Source: Varroa destructor (Eukaryota; Arthropoda; Arachnida; Mesostigmata; Varroidae). From it: a DNA stretch of 64,000 bases. The stretch is taken from positions 25,811,388 through 25,875,387 of the forward strand of contig NW_019211459.1 in NCBI RefSeq assembly GCF_002443255.2, given 5' to 3'. Both the position numbers and the translations under genes were made by a program. Within the stretch, counting starts at the first letter, position 1. The number at the start of each line of letters is the position of its first letter. Shown piece by piece: positions 33,425-47,700 of this stretch. The notes under the pieces were generated by a model. That model ran no database searches, was not told the origin of the DNA, and was given only the letters and a program-made list of their open reading frames with translations.

Positions 33425-34578
33425 TTTCCTTTTCAAATTCCTTAAGCTTTGCATTGTTTGCTCGGTTTGAAGCGTCGCCCTGACATGTTGGAAGCGTGCT
33501 AGCTGTCGATACTAATAAACATACCCACGCACACACCTTAATGTCCTTTCCGCCTGACGGCTTCCACTTGTAGATTAGTAGGATAGGAGCGGAAGCGCGA
33601 ATCCGCAGATCCGAATTTAAAGCCCTTAGGCTTTAAACATCGGCAACCTCCTAACCTAAGCACCGTATGGCAGACTCAATATCAACAAAGCGTTCTACTG
33701 TCTTCTATAGCTACTAAAATGTTTGCGTATCCATTGTCTTTACGAAATGTCAGAACATGATAATGACTTCGGGTTGGAACCGCGCGACTCGCGATAATGC
33801 TGTGTTTCCTTTCATTCAAAACAGATGGCCATTAACGGATATATAACCCGGAACATTTGCCACCATCTCGTTCAGACCAAGGTTCGCCCACTGCAATTCT
33901 CCGTAATCGACTACCTAAAGGCCACTAACGCATTGAATCAGGCTGCTTTTTGCGCTGCAACGCTTAGCTCAAGAACGCCTCTGCGATAGTTAGAAACTTG
34001 ATTTACTGCACGCGTCGTTTAGCTCTATCGGCGGTTCGGATTCAATTGTACAGTGCATCCAGTAGCCACGTGCAAGCCTTCTGAAAGCCATGAAGTCGAT
34101 GACACTACAGTAAGGTGGCTTAGGAAGCTGTTGCAGTGACAATTTCTTAAGGTTTTCTAGGAAGGCTTTAACCATGAGCAGGCGATTCGACACGCTCCAC
34201 CAGAAATCTCATCTCTTGGGTGGACGCATAATGATCCGCTCAGACCCGCGCATAATTTTCTCCTGCGTGAGCTGGTGCTTTCTGTGGAAATAGTACGAAT
34301 AGACGAGCCTAACCCCACCTACGTAACCTTATTGCCTGTTGGTGGGTTTAATCTTATACACAGTTTAAAGCGAAATTCCAGAGCGCCTAAAAGGCACATC
34401 TCTTACGTAACTGACCGTAGGCACCTGCCGCTGTCTTCTTATCCATTAGTAGCAAAAAACGGTGGCAGTCTAGCGGCAGCTACCGGATTTCTTCTTCGGC
34501 ATTTTAGCTCCGACGATTTTCTATCCCGCTGTCGCTACCAATTGTTCTCACTAGCATTGGCGCAAATGCTATTTACTC

Positions 34579-34582
<4 letters not shown>

Positions 34583-34615
<33 letters not shown>
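34583..34615. repeat. (TA)n microsatellite
   Basis: TA run with one G interruption. It ends the chance open frame at 34275-34622. Confidence 0.9.
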
Positions 34616-37600
34616 GATATAGCGACGGAAATACGTTGGAAAGTATTTCCCGTTGCGTTGGTATGCTAGAATTTTAAGCTCATCTCGTAATGAATGAGTA
34701 GGTATCCATCAAAAGCTCTTTACCACTACCGATCTATTAACCTCATCAGGCCTGTCTCGCAGTCAAAGGAGCATAATTACGCTGACATAGCAATTACTAA
34801 AATAGGGTTTGTTTTAGAAGGATCGCAGTGTAGCGGCGATTCCCCAACCCGCAGTATGTAGAATTTTAGGGGGCAATATTTCCGTTGTTCTAGTCATACT
34901 ACATGCTAAAATGAATTCATCCCTTACCTAAAACAGTCGCAGGCGGCACAACTGTTCATAATGTTGTGTCTATAGAGAGCAGTATTTATTTTTGTTTATT
35001 ATCTTGCCTCTTGTTGGAGATATTTTGTACTGTGATTGTTATTGTCTCAGCATGTTTACCCGAAATTTCGAAAATTCCATGGTCTTGAAACGGCAAAATG
35101 TACTGCTTACCGAGTCATAAACATTTGACATTCCCAGTGAATTGTAAGCACGGTCATTTTTTTATAAAACGATTTCTAATGGAGTAAAATAAAGTAAAAG
35201 TATTTAAGTAACATGAATTTTTTTCCCATACCAGAGGAACTTTAATAATCTGCTTTTTGTTCCGGCGATAATCAGAAATCCAGAAATAATCATTATAAGC
35301 CTGCTGTCTGCTTAGATATTCTGTTGTGAGAGGAATTAATTGCTGCCGCGCGGACAATTGTATGTTTGCCTGTGCTTAAATTTTTCAACCACCTTTGGGA
35401 TATGTCGTGGAAGTAGCCAAAAAAAATTTTTGACGGATTATCATCAGCATCAAGGGATGAGGGTGGTGGTAGAAAATAGCATTTAAATTCAACAAAAAAC
35501 TCTTCTGCACGAAAATTCCTGTAATCGTAAGCATGAGACTGATCACACCAAGTTGTTTTTTGCTGAAAAATAGAAGGTAAACCTACGATTAGTATTAGTA
35601 TCGATACGTATCACAGCGAACGAGACACCTTTCTTCTGGACGCCCTACATCCTACTTCTATACTTGTATACGAAGCGTAAATGTCAACGGATCTAAAGCT
35701 ACTGTTAAGATGGCTCAATAGTGACGGTCATGTTCGATAAGCAAGAAAAAGGAAGGACAACGAATTCTCACAGAGGACAACCTTTTTGCGTAAAAGACCT
35801 TTTTACTGTGAATTCCTCTTGGTGTAGAGCATATGCAAATACAAGATAATAGTCAAAATAGCAATGAAGTTCCTAGCTAGCTGAACCAGACCGAGAGGCG
35901 TACTATAAATCGGTATATTGACTAACTCGTCCTATCGCTTTTTGCCGATCGAGCATTCTCGAAAAAAACTACTGACTTGGCTCAAGAACCAAAACGGTAG
36001 GAATCACAGTCATAAGCACAGAAAGCAGTCACAAAAATCGCGAAACCTCAGCGTAATCCATGTTTAGAGACCCTTCAAATTAGCTGCTGCGCGGTACGCA
36101 AGAGTGAACAAAACAGCTCGGCTTGTGGGGAACTTTACAAAGGCAAGGGATATGAGAGTGGCTTATGAGGAGGCTCGCAGAACAAAGGATGTAAGGAGGG
36201 CATATTCGTAGTACAAAGACTGCACCCTGTTCAGGCTCGGGCAGGTGTTTGCTTTGTAATTCAGTGCTGTAGACGTTGAAGACTCCGGCAAGATGAAACG
36301 TTAGTCGAACTAACCGACATATTTACCTAATGATTATTGAACAGAAGTAAAACTGTCGGAAGTCAAAGACCGGTGGTCAATGGAGATCATCCGACTATAG
36401 TCGCTTCCATACACGGAACCTCGCAATACTTTAGCCACAGAATAAATACGAATATGATAAGGAATATTGTTTCGTCGTCCAAGTTAGTGTTCTTAATAAT
36501 CTCACTAGAATTATAGTTAAGTTGAACAGAGACTTGTACCACAAGTCAATTCTGATTCTTTTGCCTGAACCGTGTGGTTCAACTCTCAAGGACTCTATGA
36601 AAACAGTGTCCGAGTAGGGGACGTAAAGCCCGAGAATATTTTTGGACGGGTTAACAAGTCAAGAAGATCCAACGCCGCATATTGAGGTTTTTCAACCGCG
36701 TATAGAGAGGCACGGCGCAATGCTGTGCGAAAGACCAGTTTGTCTTGGTATTTTCGGCTTACAAGGCCGAGCGACTTTAGTGTATAATTTCTAAGTATCT
36801 TGTCATGAAGCTAAGAAAAAATCAAGTTTTACATCCAGGTACATAGGTCATTAGGTAATCTTTCAAGCGGCTCTTTCTAGCATGTAACCGAACCTCCACG
36901 TTCGGAGTCAAACTGCCTGCCACGCAAACACGTTATCTACTATACTAATATGGGTATATATGGTAAAACTAACGATACGGCAAGATTCACTTTAATTAAT
37001 ATATAATAAGAAAAAATCGCCGGTAATCAGTGATAAAAGGTTATTAAAGACTTTGCGATTTCAGCTAGCTTCGTGGCCTATCCAAGCGACAAAGGCTAAC
37101 TGTTGCCCTAACAATGATGCAATTATTAATAACTTTAAGCCTTGTAGTTAAAGGCAGTGCAACAGTAACGGGCGAAGTCGTAGGTGTCTCGTTCGTTCTT
37201 TTGAGTTCTAATATGGGGAAACGTAGTTCGTCATAATAGGTTCACTGCATAAGAGCCGAGTATATAATCACTTTAGATACATGTATGTATATCATATGTT
37301 TTCTGTCCTACCACTTTAACGAAAGCACCCTATCCTCGGAGTAGAGGCTTGAGTCCATTGCAATACATTACTGTTACCGCAGAAATTATACCGGCAAATT
37401 TTGCCAAACGCAGCATATGAAACAGTACGTCCACTGATAGTTGAATAGCAAATAAGACTATTATTTACTCTTCGTGTACATGGATTTACTGTTATAACAA
37501 CGCCTTTAAAAAGAAAAAAAAACCAACCGAAAATCCTTGCGCTGGTCACTGCATCGTTGAGCATAGTTCATAAATCCCCATATCAGACAGGTTTTTTTTT

Positions 37601-37922
37601 ATGTTAACACCTTTTTCTTTGAAGTACACGAAGAAGTCTTTCAATCGGCTTACATAAATTCATGACTAACAAAACAACATTGTTTGACTCTGATGAATAC
37701 CAAATGAACGGTTTAGGTGTCAAAGTTGGCCATTTCAGGGAACTTTATGAAACCAAATTATGCTGGCGTGTGCCAATGGGTCCCTTGCACCGCGGTCTTC
37801 AGCAGAATACTATTACACATTACTACCAAAGTAATTTCCTATTCCATTCAGCGACGACTACTTTGTATCAAAACCTCTCAGACACTGGATGATCTTAGAT
37901 AATCACTGAAGCTAGCAAGAAG

Positions 37923-37939
37923 CCTGCCTGCCTGCCTGC
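37923..37939. repeat. (CCTG)4 microsatellite
   Basis: Four tandem CCTG units. Confidence 0.85.
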
Positions 37940-40900
37940 AGGACTGCTTACTGCGTGGGAACAAGTCAGTAAACGTTGGGTGCGTTCAGTGACATCGTGT
38001 ATCAGTCGGTCTAACTTTATCAGCTAATTAGAGAGTAACTTGCCAGGTCAAACGGGTGAACATAGTTATCTTGACCGCGTTAAACAGGCTTTTAGCATAA
38101 AATTTGAATAGATCGTGACCGCGTGATGGCTCCAAATATTGTTTTTGGTTGGCTGGATAGGTGGAAAACGAACTGTTAGTATATGACGGGATGCCGCTTG
38201 ATTGTTTCTGCTGTGATTTTCCTTGGAAATATGGACCTATGCTTCTTCGGAAGGTTATTTTTGCTTGCTGCATCAGGGTAGCAACGGGCAATTTTTTTGG
38301 CTTTACGACCTAGAATTGGGCTCGGCTTTATATTGCTGGCATGTGACATACTTCACAATGGCTTTCACAGCCGAACCCTCGGCCTTTACCTACATTTTTT
38401 ACATATACGCCACGCCTGATTCTCTCTGTCGCCGCGTTTTGATGCGAACGTTTAGTTTTTCTTTTATGCAGACGCTGGAAGATAATAGGTATCAGAAGCA
38501 ACGCTTAGCAGCGGTACCGAACGTCACAATCGTTTAGCGTATTTACCTAGGTTAGGAAACGGACATATTGTTATGTTGAACTAAGACTAGGTACAATGTG
38601 TCTACGTGTGATGTATTCACTCAGTTGATTAGATAATGTTATGATATTGATCCGAAAACCTGATTGTGTCCTGTAGAGCATCAATATGCATCTCTAGTAC
38701 CTAGCACGCAACATCAGAAAATATCGAACATGTCAAAGGGTTGCCCATTAATAGGCCAAAACCAATCGTTCATAATGGCCACTCTCGCGAACACTAGTAG
38801 ACCCTTGATAAAACAACAATACGGATAATTAGCCATCATGCACTTGCTTACTTAAGTTAGCACGAATTAAATACCGTGTTATTACGGTATTCGATTTTAG
38901 TCTTTGGAACCACTTCAACAAATTCTGCTATTGCTTTTAGTTAGGGTCGATCGGTCTAGTTCGGGTCGTGAGCAAATTTGAGATAATGATCAAACCGAAT
39001 ACTGTCTTCTGTAAAATAGCACATGGTGACACCAGATGAATCGGTCTGTCAACCTAAAATCAGCAAGAAGGTGACTGGTGCAGTCTCAGAAGAAATAGAA
39101 AGGACCTGTCCTATTCGTTTCGCCTTCTGATATTCTTTTTGCTTCAGCCAATGCTGAATTCTGTAGAGCTATATGCGCTATTGCTCTAATACTACTGTCG
39201 ATACCGTTAGGTCGGCACTTCAATCAATAGAGTCATATAGGAAACATTTGCCAACTATCAATCGGATTTGCCTTCTATCAAGATAATTACGCAGTTGATC
39301 TTTGACGAATCGCAGAACCACAGAATATGCAAGCAGCTATTTCTATTCGGTTTGACTTTACGAAGATGCAGCTTCTGAGATGGACTAGAAAGACTGAGAA
39401 AAGGCCTCATGTTGTGATCATTGAACGGTTGAAACAGTCATAGAAGTACATCTTCACATGAAGTATACACTTCCATTTCATGATGGTTATCGTTATTATC
39501 GTCACGAATTGCTTCTTATGAAGTGTTCCTTTGATCAAATGTGAAGTAAACAAAATCTGCCAGTGTTCTGAAATTAAGGAACTGTCAACTAATTAATTTT
39601 CGTGGAATTTTCTCTACTCGTTCTCATTTATTATATCCTACGGTGGCTGAAGCTAGTTTTCGACCTTTTAATTTCTATTAAAAAGTTCCAAGTTCTGTGA
39701 TCGCTAATGCGTTTCGAGTTCCACGCTCGATAGCGCCATTAAACATCTTCGAAAGAAGGCTATTATGTCCAAGCACGAAACGAAGAAGTTGTTCATAATT
39801 AGATTCTAACCCGGACAACCGCAGCTTTAGCAGAAAACATTCTACCCACTTCGTCCGTCATAACGGGGCGTTAGCAACGTTGACACTACCTAACCAGTAG
39901 AAACGATGGCACCGAGTTCCTTTCTACAAAAATAAACTATAATAAATCAATACAAGAAAATGAAGTAAAAATAAAAATGCACAGTTCTGGTTCACACACT
40001 TACCGGTGGTTTCGTTTTTTGGGTTTGGGGCTATATTAAAACAGGCTAACGGAGAGCTGAACAGACCATAAAATTAGCTAACAGGAGAACCCTGCGCAGA
40101 AAATCGTCAAAAGTTCGAAATAATTTGTCAGAAAATTAACTTTGAGCTGAATGCTACAGCAGCAAGCATAGCAGTACGTTAGAACTTCACTTCTATCCAT
40201 CGTAAGTGACCTCTTATGGTACCTGTATGCACATGCACATACACATACACATTTTCCTTAAAGCTTCCCTCGTAATGATTAAATGTTATGTTCCTTTGCA
40301 TGAAACCCCGTCAGTTTTCGCAAAATAGCATTCAATTTAGAGTTACAGACAGTTCGTTCAGCTACTCGAAATCAGCGCGAACAAGCACTCTATTGGTAGC
40401 GACTTGTTTACATGACGCTCACAATGGCGGATTTCTCGACATAAGGTATTACGGCCAGTGATCGCCAGTACCATATTTTCCATTGATGCGTTGGTTTTGT
40501 CCAGCGAAACAGGCTGAGTCGGAAAGATAACCTAGAACTAACGGGGTAACCCTTATCTCAAACGATTTTTGTTCACGCTATGGCCCTTCGTATGCCCAAA
40601 ACGCTCTTACCGTCAGCGCATACTGTGAACATTGACAAAGCGAGGCTTTTCTAGCGTGCCAATCTACAATTACGCATGGTATCGTCCTCAAATTCTATTC
40701 TATACTGTCCTAATACGATATCGCTAGCTCCTGCGGAGCTACTTAAGGAAAACATCACAAATTGCCCCTTTGTCGTTCTTCTAGCTAGCTAGCAATGCAG
40801 CTGATAAAATACAAGATAACCAACACGAATCACTGTCATGCTCGGAGGAGTCATGGGCAGAAATAGACGTTTATGACTGTATCCGTTATGCACTTTTCTC

Positions 40901-41844
40901 GACTATTTTAAAAGCGAAGAAATATCATGATGCCTGCATTGATCGATGCAAATAAAAATCACCCTTTTAAGGCTATCAATTTCTGCTATCTAGAAATAAA
41001 CGAATATTACCATGAGCATATCGTCTCAAAATTTGAGGCCTGAAACCTTACGGACAAAGTGATTATCAGCAAGCTATATATAGTCTTTATTTAGATTTAA
41101 AAATTGCTCTGCTGTATATATGTCTTTTGACACAAAACTACTTCAGATTTACTAATTTATAGATTAGGCGATTCGCGGTCAGTGAACGTCCTTGAAACAG
41201 GTACTTTTTCTCCGAACGTGAAACAGAATTTTATTTGTAGCATTATATTTCTGTTGAAATACTACGGTATCGATCAAGATGGTAGTGACGAACAAATGCC
41301 GAAAAAACACCGCTCACCACAAACAGGAGACCCGCTAGTTTTCTTCGGAAAACTCGGAAAGTATTTGGACGCGGAACTTCTAACAGAAGTTTACGCTCCT
41401 TCGGGAAACACCTCTACAAAGTGAGACGGAGTGGATCCCAGAAATCTCAATTTTTCTCATAGTACATTGTTATAAGAGAGCGGCGGGCTGTTTGATTCTT
41501 CGAGTGCGAACGTATGAACGTATCCACAAGTCCTTTACTCAACAATATACATCGAAAACTCAAGCGATACTATTGATTTAGGGCGCTTGTTTCTGGAATA
41601 AAGCATAAAGCCATCATAAGTGCTTGCGCCCAGAATCAATGCGCACGGACACCTCTACGGATTTCTTAGCACATACAATGTCGCTTTCAGGGGTATTTGC
41701 AGCTTATAGATTCAATAAATTCACACCGCATTGATCAACAATTTATAGACAAGGATTTTCGTTTGCATCTATAAATTTTAAAGTTATAAATTAAATTTAA
41801 AAAAGCCTTTTTTTTAATAAAATATTCCAGAACCATCAATTGAT

Positions 41845-41944
41845 NNNNNNNNNNNNNNNNNNNNNNNNNNNNNNNNNNNNNNNNNNNNNNNNNNNNNNNN
41901 NNNNNNNNNNNNNNNNNNNNNNNNNNNNNNNNNNNNNNNNNNNN
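41845..41944. other. Assembly gap (100 N)
   Basis: Exactly 100 N, a conventional placeholder for a gap of unknown size. Both flanks are very AT-rich. The translated frame that spans it is an artefact. Confidence 1.
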
Positions 41945-44686
41945 ATATAAATAAAAAAACATATATATATGTTCATAACGCGAAAACTGAGCTGGTAGTA
42001 GTGACTTACCTGACTTCCACAACTGTTGACCAGTCAGTCACAAATTCGAGGTTCGCTTGCTACGAGCGCGTTAAGACAATGATGGTAATATGAACGAAGG
42101 CGCAGTTACCGATCTGGAAAACATTTACGATTACCAACGTTACAATAAATAAATTGAGAATTTTTTTTTATTAATTTCATTGTATTCATGCTTTCCCTAT
42201 GCACCCATCAGCACCGAAGCAACTTCAGATGCCTCGGCGCTTACGCGCGTCGAGGCCAGCTCCGCTTGCCCTCGTCGTTGCTCAACGTTTCTTTATTATA
42301 TTCACCGTCAGCTGTGTGGCATGAAGTACAATCGATACGCTGTCACAAAGCTATACATGTTGCAGCACTCCTGGGGTACCCACAGGATCATCGTCTATGT
42401 CACCTCTACGAACAATCTTGACGGTTGCTGTTTTTTTTTGTTTTTTTTTTGTACAGATTATGTTTCGTCAGGTCAACTTCATTGTTTTCCTCTAACAAAT
42501 GCTCACACACTGCACTAAATATCTATAGTTTCCTCGAACGCTGTCCGCTACCCACATATTCGTATTAGTCAGACTTTTGTTTCGCCAGTTTTCCTGGTGA
42601 AAGTTCCTACATTGCGAGGTACTCAGCTAGCAGATGCACTTCCGGGGGGCTTCCGAATGAGGGTATTTGGAGACATTCGACGCATCATCGAGTTTGAGGC
42701 AGGGAAATGCACATAATAAAACGAAAAATCAATCAAAATTATGTGTTCACACACAGAATATCCGTCACAATGAAAACTCAACGTTGCTAAGCAGCAGTAA
42801 TGAGGTATTCGTTTATGTGTCCAGCTTGGGGACCCTTACGACGATCTGTATGCCACACCCCTATACCGAATATAGTCGACTCTTCGTTGTTGTATCCTGT
42901 GAACGCAGCCAACGGACTCGCATCTCCACTTGCAAAACGATTTGTCTTTCTTATGGATATGCTTAATTTAGTGGTATAAGGCAATCTTTCCAACGCCGGA
43001 ACCCTTCCTAATCACAGAAGTTCGAAAAGTAGCAGTTGTGTATCGTAATTGGTTTCGCCTATAAGTTATGGCTAGCAACTTTGTTAGCAGCGAACTTGTT
43101 AGATCAGTAGCGACAGTAATAACACAATTTCTAACGAAAAAATCTTCGTTCCTAATCCACATCGAGAGCCAACTTGTCTGGTATATTCAGTATTTCTACC
43201 GACTGCCAATTTCCCTGCTCGGTGTTTAGTTCAAGGGAGCTTTTAATGATATACTCAAACTTGCCTTTCGCGTGCGGTCATTTCGGCAATCATGCGGTTT
43301 CCCCGACGTAATCAGGTGAGCTCGGTACACAACTTCAAAAAAAATATTGTATTTATTTCGTTGTGTGCTGAAGTACGATGTCGCATTGAAGAAGATAGGT
43401 TATCGGTTCTTCATGATCTGTTGCTGTCTGTGCACGTTCAGCCAGCTAAGCAGTCACCGTTGGTTCACAAATATTCAGTTAATTGGGCTACCGAAAAGCT
43501 GATAGGCCGGAAGCACTTCCATCATTCTGTCGATGTAACGCTGGAGGCCGAAATTGCCTTTACCTCTACAAAGTTGGAACTTCATTTAAGCCAAGTGTTG
43601 CGTCACCGGGTGCCGGCGACGGACACCAGACCATTATGAGCCTTTTTGTCACATGCTTGAGAACAGCTATACAATCTGATTAACGTTCTTTGTTTGTGCA
43701 TAGATCAGTTCACGGTGATAACCTTTAAACAATGACAACGGCTTGACAAGTGCATTGAACAACGCCATCTCCCGATAAACGGACGGTCTCCTCGGCGAGC
43801 CTCGCGTCGTATTTCCGGTGTTTCGAAGTAGCTGGCCTTGGTAGTTGAAGCGAATGCTTTGCTTTAACACAAGATCGTGAATTTGCTATTTACATATCTG
43901 ATATGAATCATAAGCGCGCAACGTACCTTCGTCTAATCTTCTTCGAAGTGTAAATTTGTGCATTTATTCAGTGCCGGTGCTGCTGCTATGGCTGCTAAAG
44001 TGAAGATGAAACTTTCATGGTTTGCCATACCACTTTAATGCCATTGTATGATCGAAGCCTCGTTGCGAGCGAACAGTTCACGCTCGATGGGTTGGTATTA
44101 TTGCGATGGCCTCTACTTCCGCATCTATCGGTTAGCTCGCTGATGCCCCCGCGGTTGCCCACACATGATTCGACACCTGGGATAGTGCCGTTGAGGGCGG
44201 GGCGGATAGTGAAATGCTAAGCAGCAAGAAACAACTAAGGTCGCGTAGGTTCTTATCGTGGCAAAGTCAGCCGAAAAGTGGACCAGCTTAGCCGAATTTC
44301 ACCGAAATAGCCGAAGCCAAGCGATAGTACGGCAAAAGCAGTTGCCGCTATTGTAGAATAAAACTACTGAGCGATCGTGGAGAGCTAGTATTCATGTAAC
44401 GACCCATCTAAATCGAACGCATCAATTACCACTCGTGTTCCGTATCAACCCGCTGCCGACGAAAGCGACACGCTGGAAACCGCAACGCTGTCTGGGATAC
44501 AGACCACCGGTGTCTCTCATAAGCTGTGTTTTTCACCTGCTTCTGATTTATTCGGATTCGCAAATAGATGGCGCACAATTCACTGTAAACAATGACGTGA
44601 AGAGCGTGCGAAACGTACTGCGCACTATCGTCTCATCATTACTTCTGCTACTCTTTATTTGTAGCTTTATGTTTGCGCATCATTGT

Positions 44687-44693
44687 CGCCGCC

Positions 44694-44738
<45 letters not shown>
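44687..44738. repeat. (GCC)n trinucleotide array, 52 bp
   Basis: About seventeen GCC units with a single CAC interruption near 44705, flanked on both sides by CATTGTC. It reads as poly-Ala on the plus strand and poly-Gly on the minus strand in open frames, as any such array would. Confidence 0.93.
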
Positions 44739-44739
<1 letters not shown>

Positions 44740-47700
44740 TTGTCATCGCTGTTTGCGGCGAGGTGACCGTTATGATTGAATGTAGACAAGAAACCACGAG
44801 CAACGCAGTAAAAATTACCTTTAATAAAATGAGATTTATCGGTTTTCATAGTCGTACATGTGTTTTTCGTCTAGTCATATTCGTCATCTTGATTTACTTG
44901 GGGTTTATGCACATTAAACTTGTCCCCATATTGATACTTGTCGTCGTTTGTTCAGAACATAATCGCTGACTGTGTTTGCAACTTATTTCCAGCTATCTGT
45001 AGGAATTCTATTGGAGCACGACGCAGGGATTACGCAGTTCAGGAGGAGAAGGACGCTATTTCGTTTCGAACACGAGAAACAAATAGCCATAAAGCCAATT
45101 TATAAAGGTATCGAGGAACAGGGATACGCTTAGCTAACGGCTCTTAATAGAGCTAGTTCATGTCTCCACACTTAACGGCTTAAGTACCGAAGGTGAAACT
45201 TAAGGATCAATCATTTGATTAATCTTAGATATCGTGACGTTGTAGTACACGGCGTCACGGAAGGAACGACAGTTCTTCATGACGCTTATTTACGTATTGA
45301 ATAGTATCTGGGAAGTCAGATGTCGTCTGTGCTATAAAACGTTGTTGGCCATTATTCATATTTAACTATTGACAATAGCTATGCATAGGGATTCAACTTC
45401 AGAAACCAGATAGTAAACTATCTGCAATTTAGCGCATTAACCTATAAGCTATAAGGAAAGGGGGTTCCGTGCAAAGAAGCCAAAGCCAAGGAAGAAATAA
45501 TTTGGCCTTGGCGTTAAGAGTCCCACACGTTGAAAATAGAGTTAAAACTACCGTTGCAAAAATATGGCCGAAGTCTGCTTGCATACGGACACCCGCTTTC
45601 CATAGATTAGGCCATAGGCAAACTTAAATTTTAACCAACATGCTACGGATTCCGCTTACATATTTTCCAAGAGTATTGAGGGCCATAAGACCATTGCCGC
45701 CACAAAAAGGCCTGTTGCCATTTTTGATGTTCACAAAACCATATTTGCTTTAATTTAATCCTCTGTGAATCAATAAACAGTACAGACAATTGAACTCAAA
45801 TGAATTTAAAAAAAGACTAAACTCTGTAGGCATTCAGAGAAGTAGTAGAACAATCTTAAAAGCGGGCAAATTTGTGGGATTCAAATCAGGAATATCTACG
45901 GCGAATACTCCAACTGAAATTTAGTGTTCCTGGAACATATTTACATCAAGTCACAGGGTGAACTCTCAATTAAGAAACTTCGTACAAATATGCCCTTTCT
46001 CAAAATGCTAGGCCAAAGAGCTATCGATAAGCTAGAACAATGAAAAGGCAATCAGCCCCTCCGTTAAAGCCCTTGTTTTGGTGAGCTTGCTTTGAAGATC
46101 TTCGTTTGTTTTGGTACAAACACATTCAACAGACAAACTAATTATCCCTACTGTGTGCCAGCAGGTGTGAAAAGCCAGGTATATTGAAAGCAACGACCAG
46201 CAAACAAAGCATCTACCTAACAGGCAGGTGGCGGACTAGCAAAGTGACCGTAAGATTTGAGCTGTTGAAAACCTGGCAGATGATATTATATATAATATTT
46301 TCATATTACTAAAATATAACAATTGCGAAAAACCCAGGAAAGATAGGCTATCGTGTAACACCGTGGCAAAATGACCCGGGTCACCATGACACTGATCTCT
46401 AACTACGAACTACTATCTATTTTTGAACCTGCCGCGTATATACTACGGCAGCAAACACGGCCCTCTCCACAGAGAGCGAAATCTATCTCTCGTTTTGAGT
46501 GCTGGAATAAAGATTTCTGCAAAGATTCGCGGACAAGATCGAAACACGATGTACATATATACGTCGCAATAAATGTTACGAGCTACATCTTTGGAATTAC
46601 GTTACCGACGTGGAACAAAGTTTTACTTCGACAAAGTATTAACATCGCCTGCCTTTCCTCTCTGGCTAACGTCTAACTCGAGCGCTGCGTTATAGACTCC
46701 GTATAATTACATGTATATCTGTACACAGGGGCCGCATGAGTGGCGCTAGTCATATAATACTTCGCTTCTTTAATCGAATCCGGATTTCTGCGCACCCGGA
46801 GCAGTATGTCTGCATATGTTTTTCCACCAAGAAATGTCAATCTTTGCGTACAGACGGATTCGTTCACCTTTACAACGTTAACTAGACATACGTCTTCATC
46901 GAAGCCAGCCTATACGTCATTAGGGTAAAACTGCCACGAATCCCTTGATGATAATGGCAATGGATCATTGTGCTCTGTATACTAAGTGTATATTCGGCTG
47001 TAGTTCAGGCGCGCGTACGCATTAGGCTCCTGTGTTCTTTGCTATAGTTGATATACTAATACGCATTTGTACGTCGATAGGACAAGAACAACCGTACAAC
47101 CATATTAGATGAATGATAATTCAATTGTAAGAATGATAACACACGACGCTGCGGTGATGAAAGTGACATGGCCGTCGTCTGTGCCGAATCTGTGCTATTT
47201 TTTTAATGCGTGCAGTACGCTATAATTATCACGATGATATATCGGTACGTGCTGCTATCATTCGTGCTACTAGCAAACGACGTAGAGTGGCTGGAAGCTT
47301 ACAATGCTCTAGAGGATAATTTTCAATCTTCTGGCCATTTCAATACATTTTATTATTACGGAGTTCTTCTCCTTTCTTAAGGGGGTCATGTTAAAAATTT
47401 TTATTAGAATCATTATTATCATGTACAATAAATGGCTGTTGGTTCATCAGTCGGGCTGCTGAAAGTCTCAAACAGATGCGGTGGCATTTGTATGAATCTT
47501 AATATATATACACCAGAAACTATGTTCAAGGAGCTTGGGCCAAAAAAACGTAAGCTGTTTTAGTGATTATTTGATATCCCCGTGGGAAAAAGTCAAGAAA
47601 GAACGGATTATAAATATAGCTTAGATTAGATATATATAACGACGAACCCTGTGCGACTAGAATAACGCAAGTCAGTTAGATCCGTAATCTTCCAATGGTC

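Larger units (their letters stand above)
33131..41844. other. Gene-poor stretch up to the assembly gap
   Basis: This stretch holds the 17-bp-arm hairpin at 33386, a (TA)n at 34583-34615, a (CTGC)4 at 37923-37939 and an imperfect foldback at 35762-35815. Between 38538 and 41181 there is no open frame of 60 codons on either strand. Nothing in it resembles a known coding exon. Confidence 0.55.

Noticed and set aside
36080..36780. Possible transposable-element remnant with charged coding-like fragments
   Set aside because: All frames are broken by stops, and no reverse transcriptase, integrase or transposase motif is visible.
41182..41424. 80-codon plus-strand frame with a charged, protein-like composition
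   Set aside because: Opens at GTG, has no ATG start and no recognised motif, and is of ordinary chance length.
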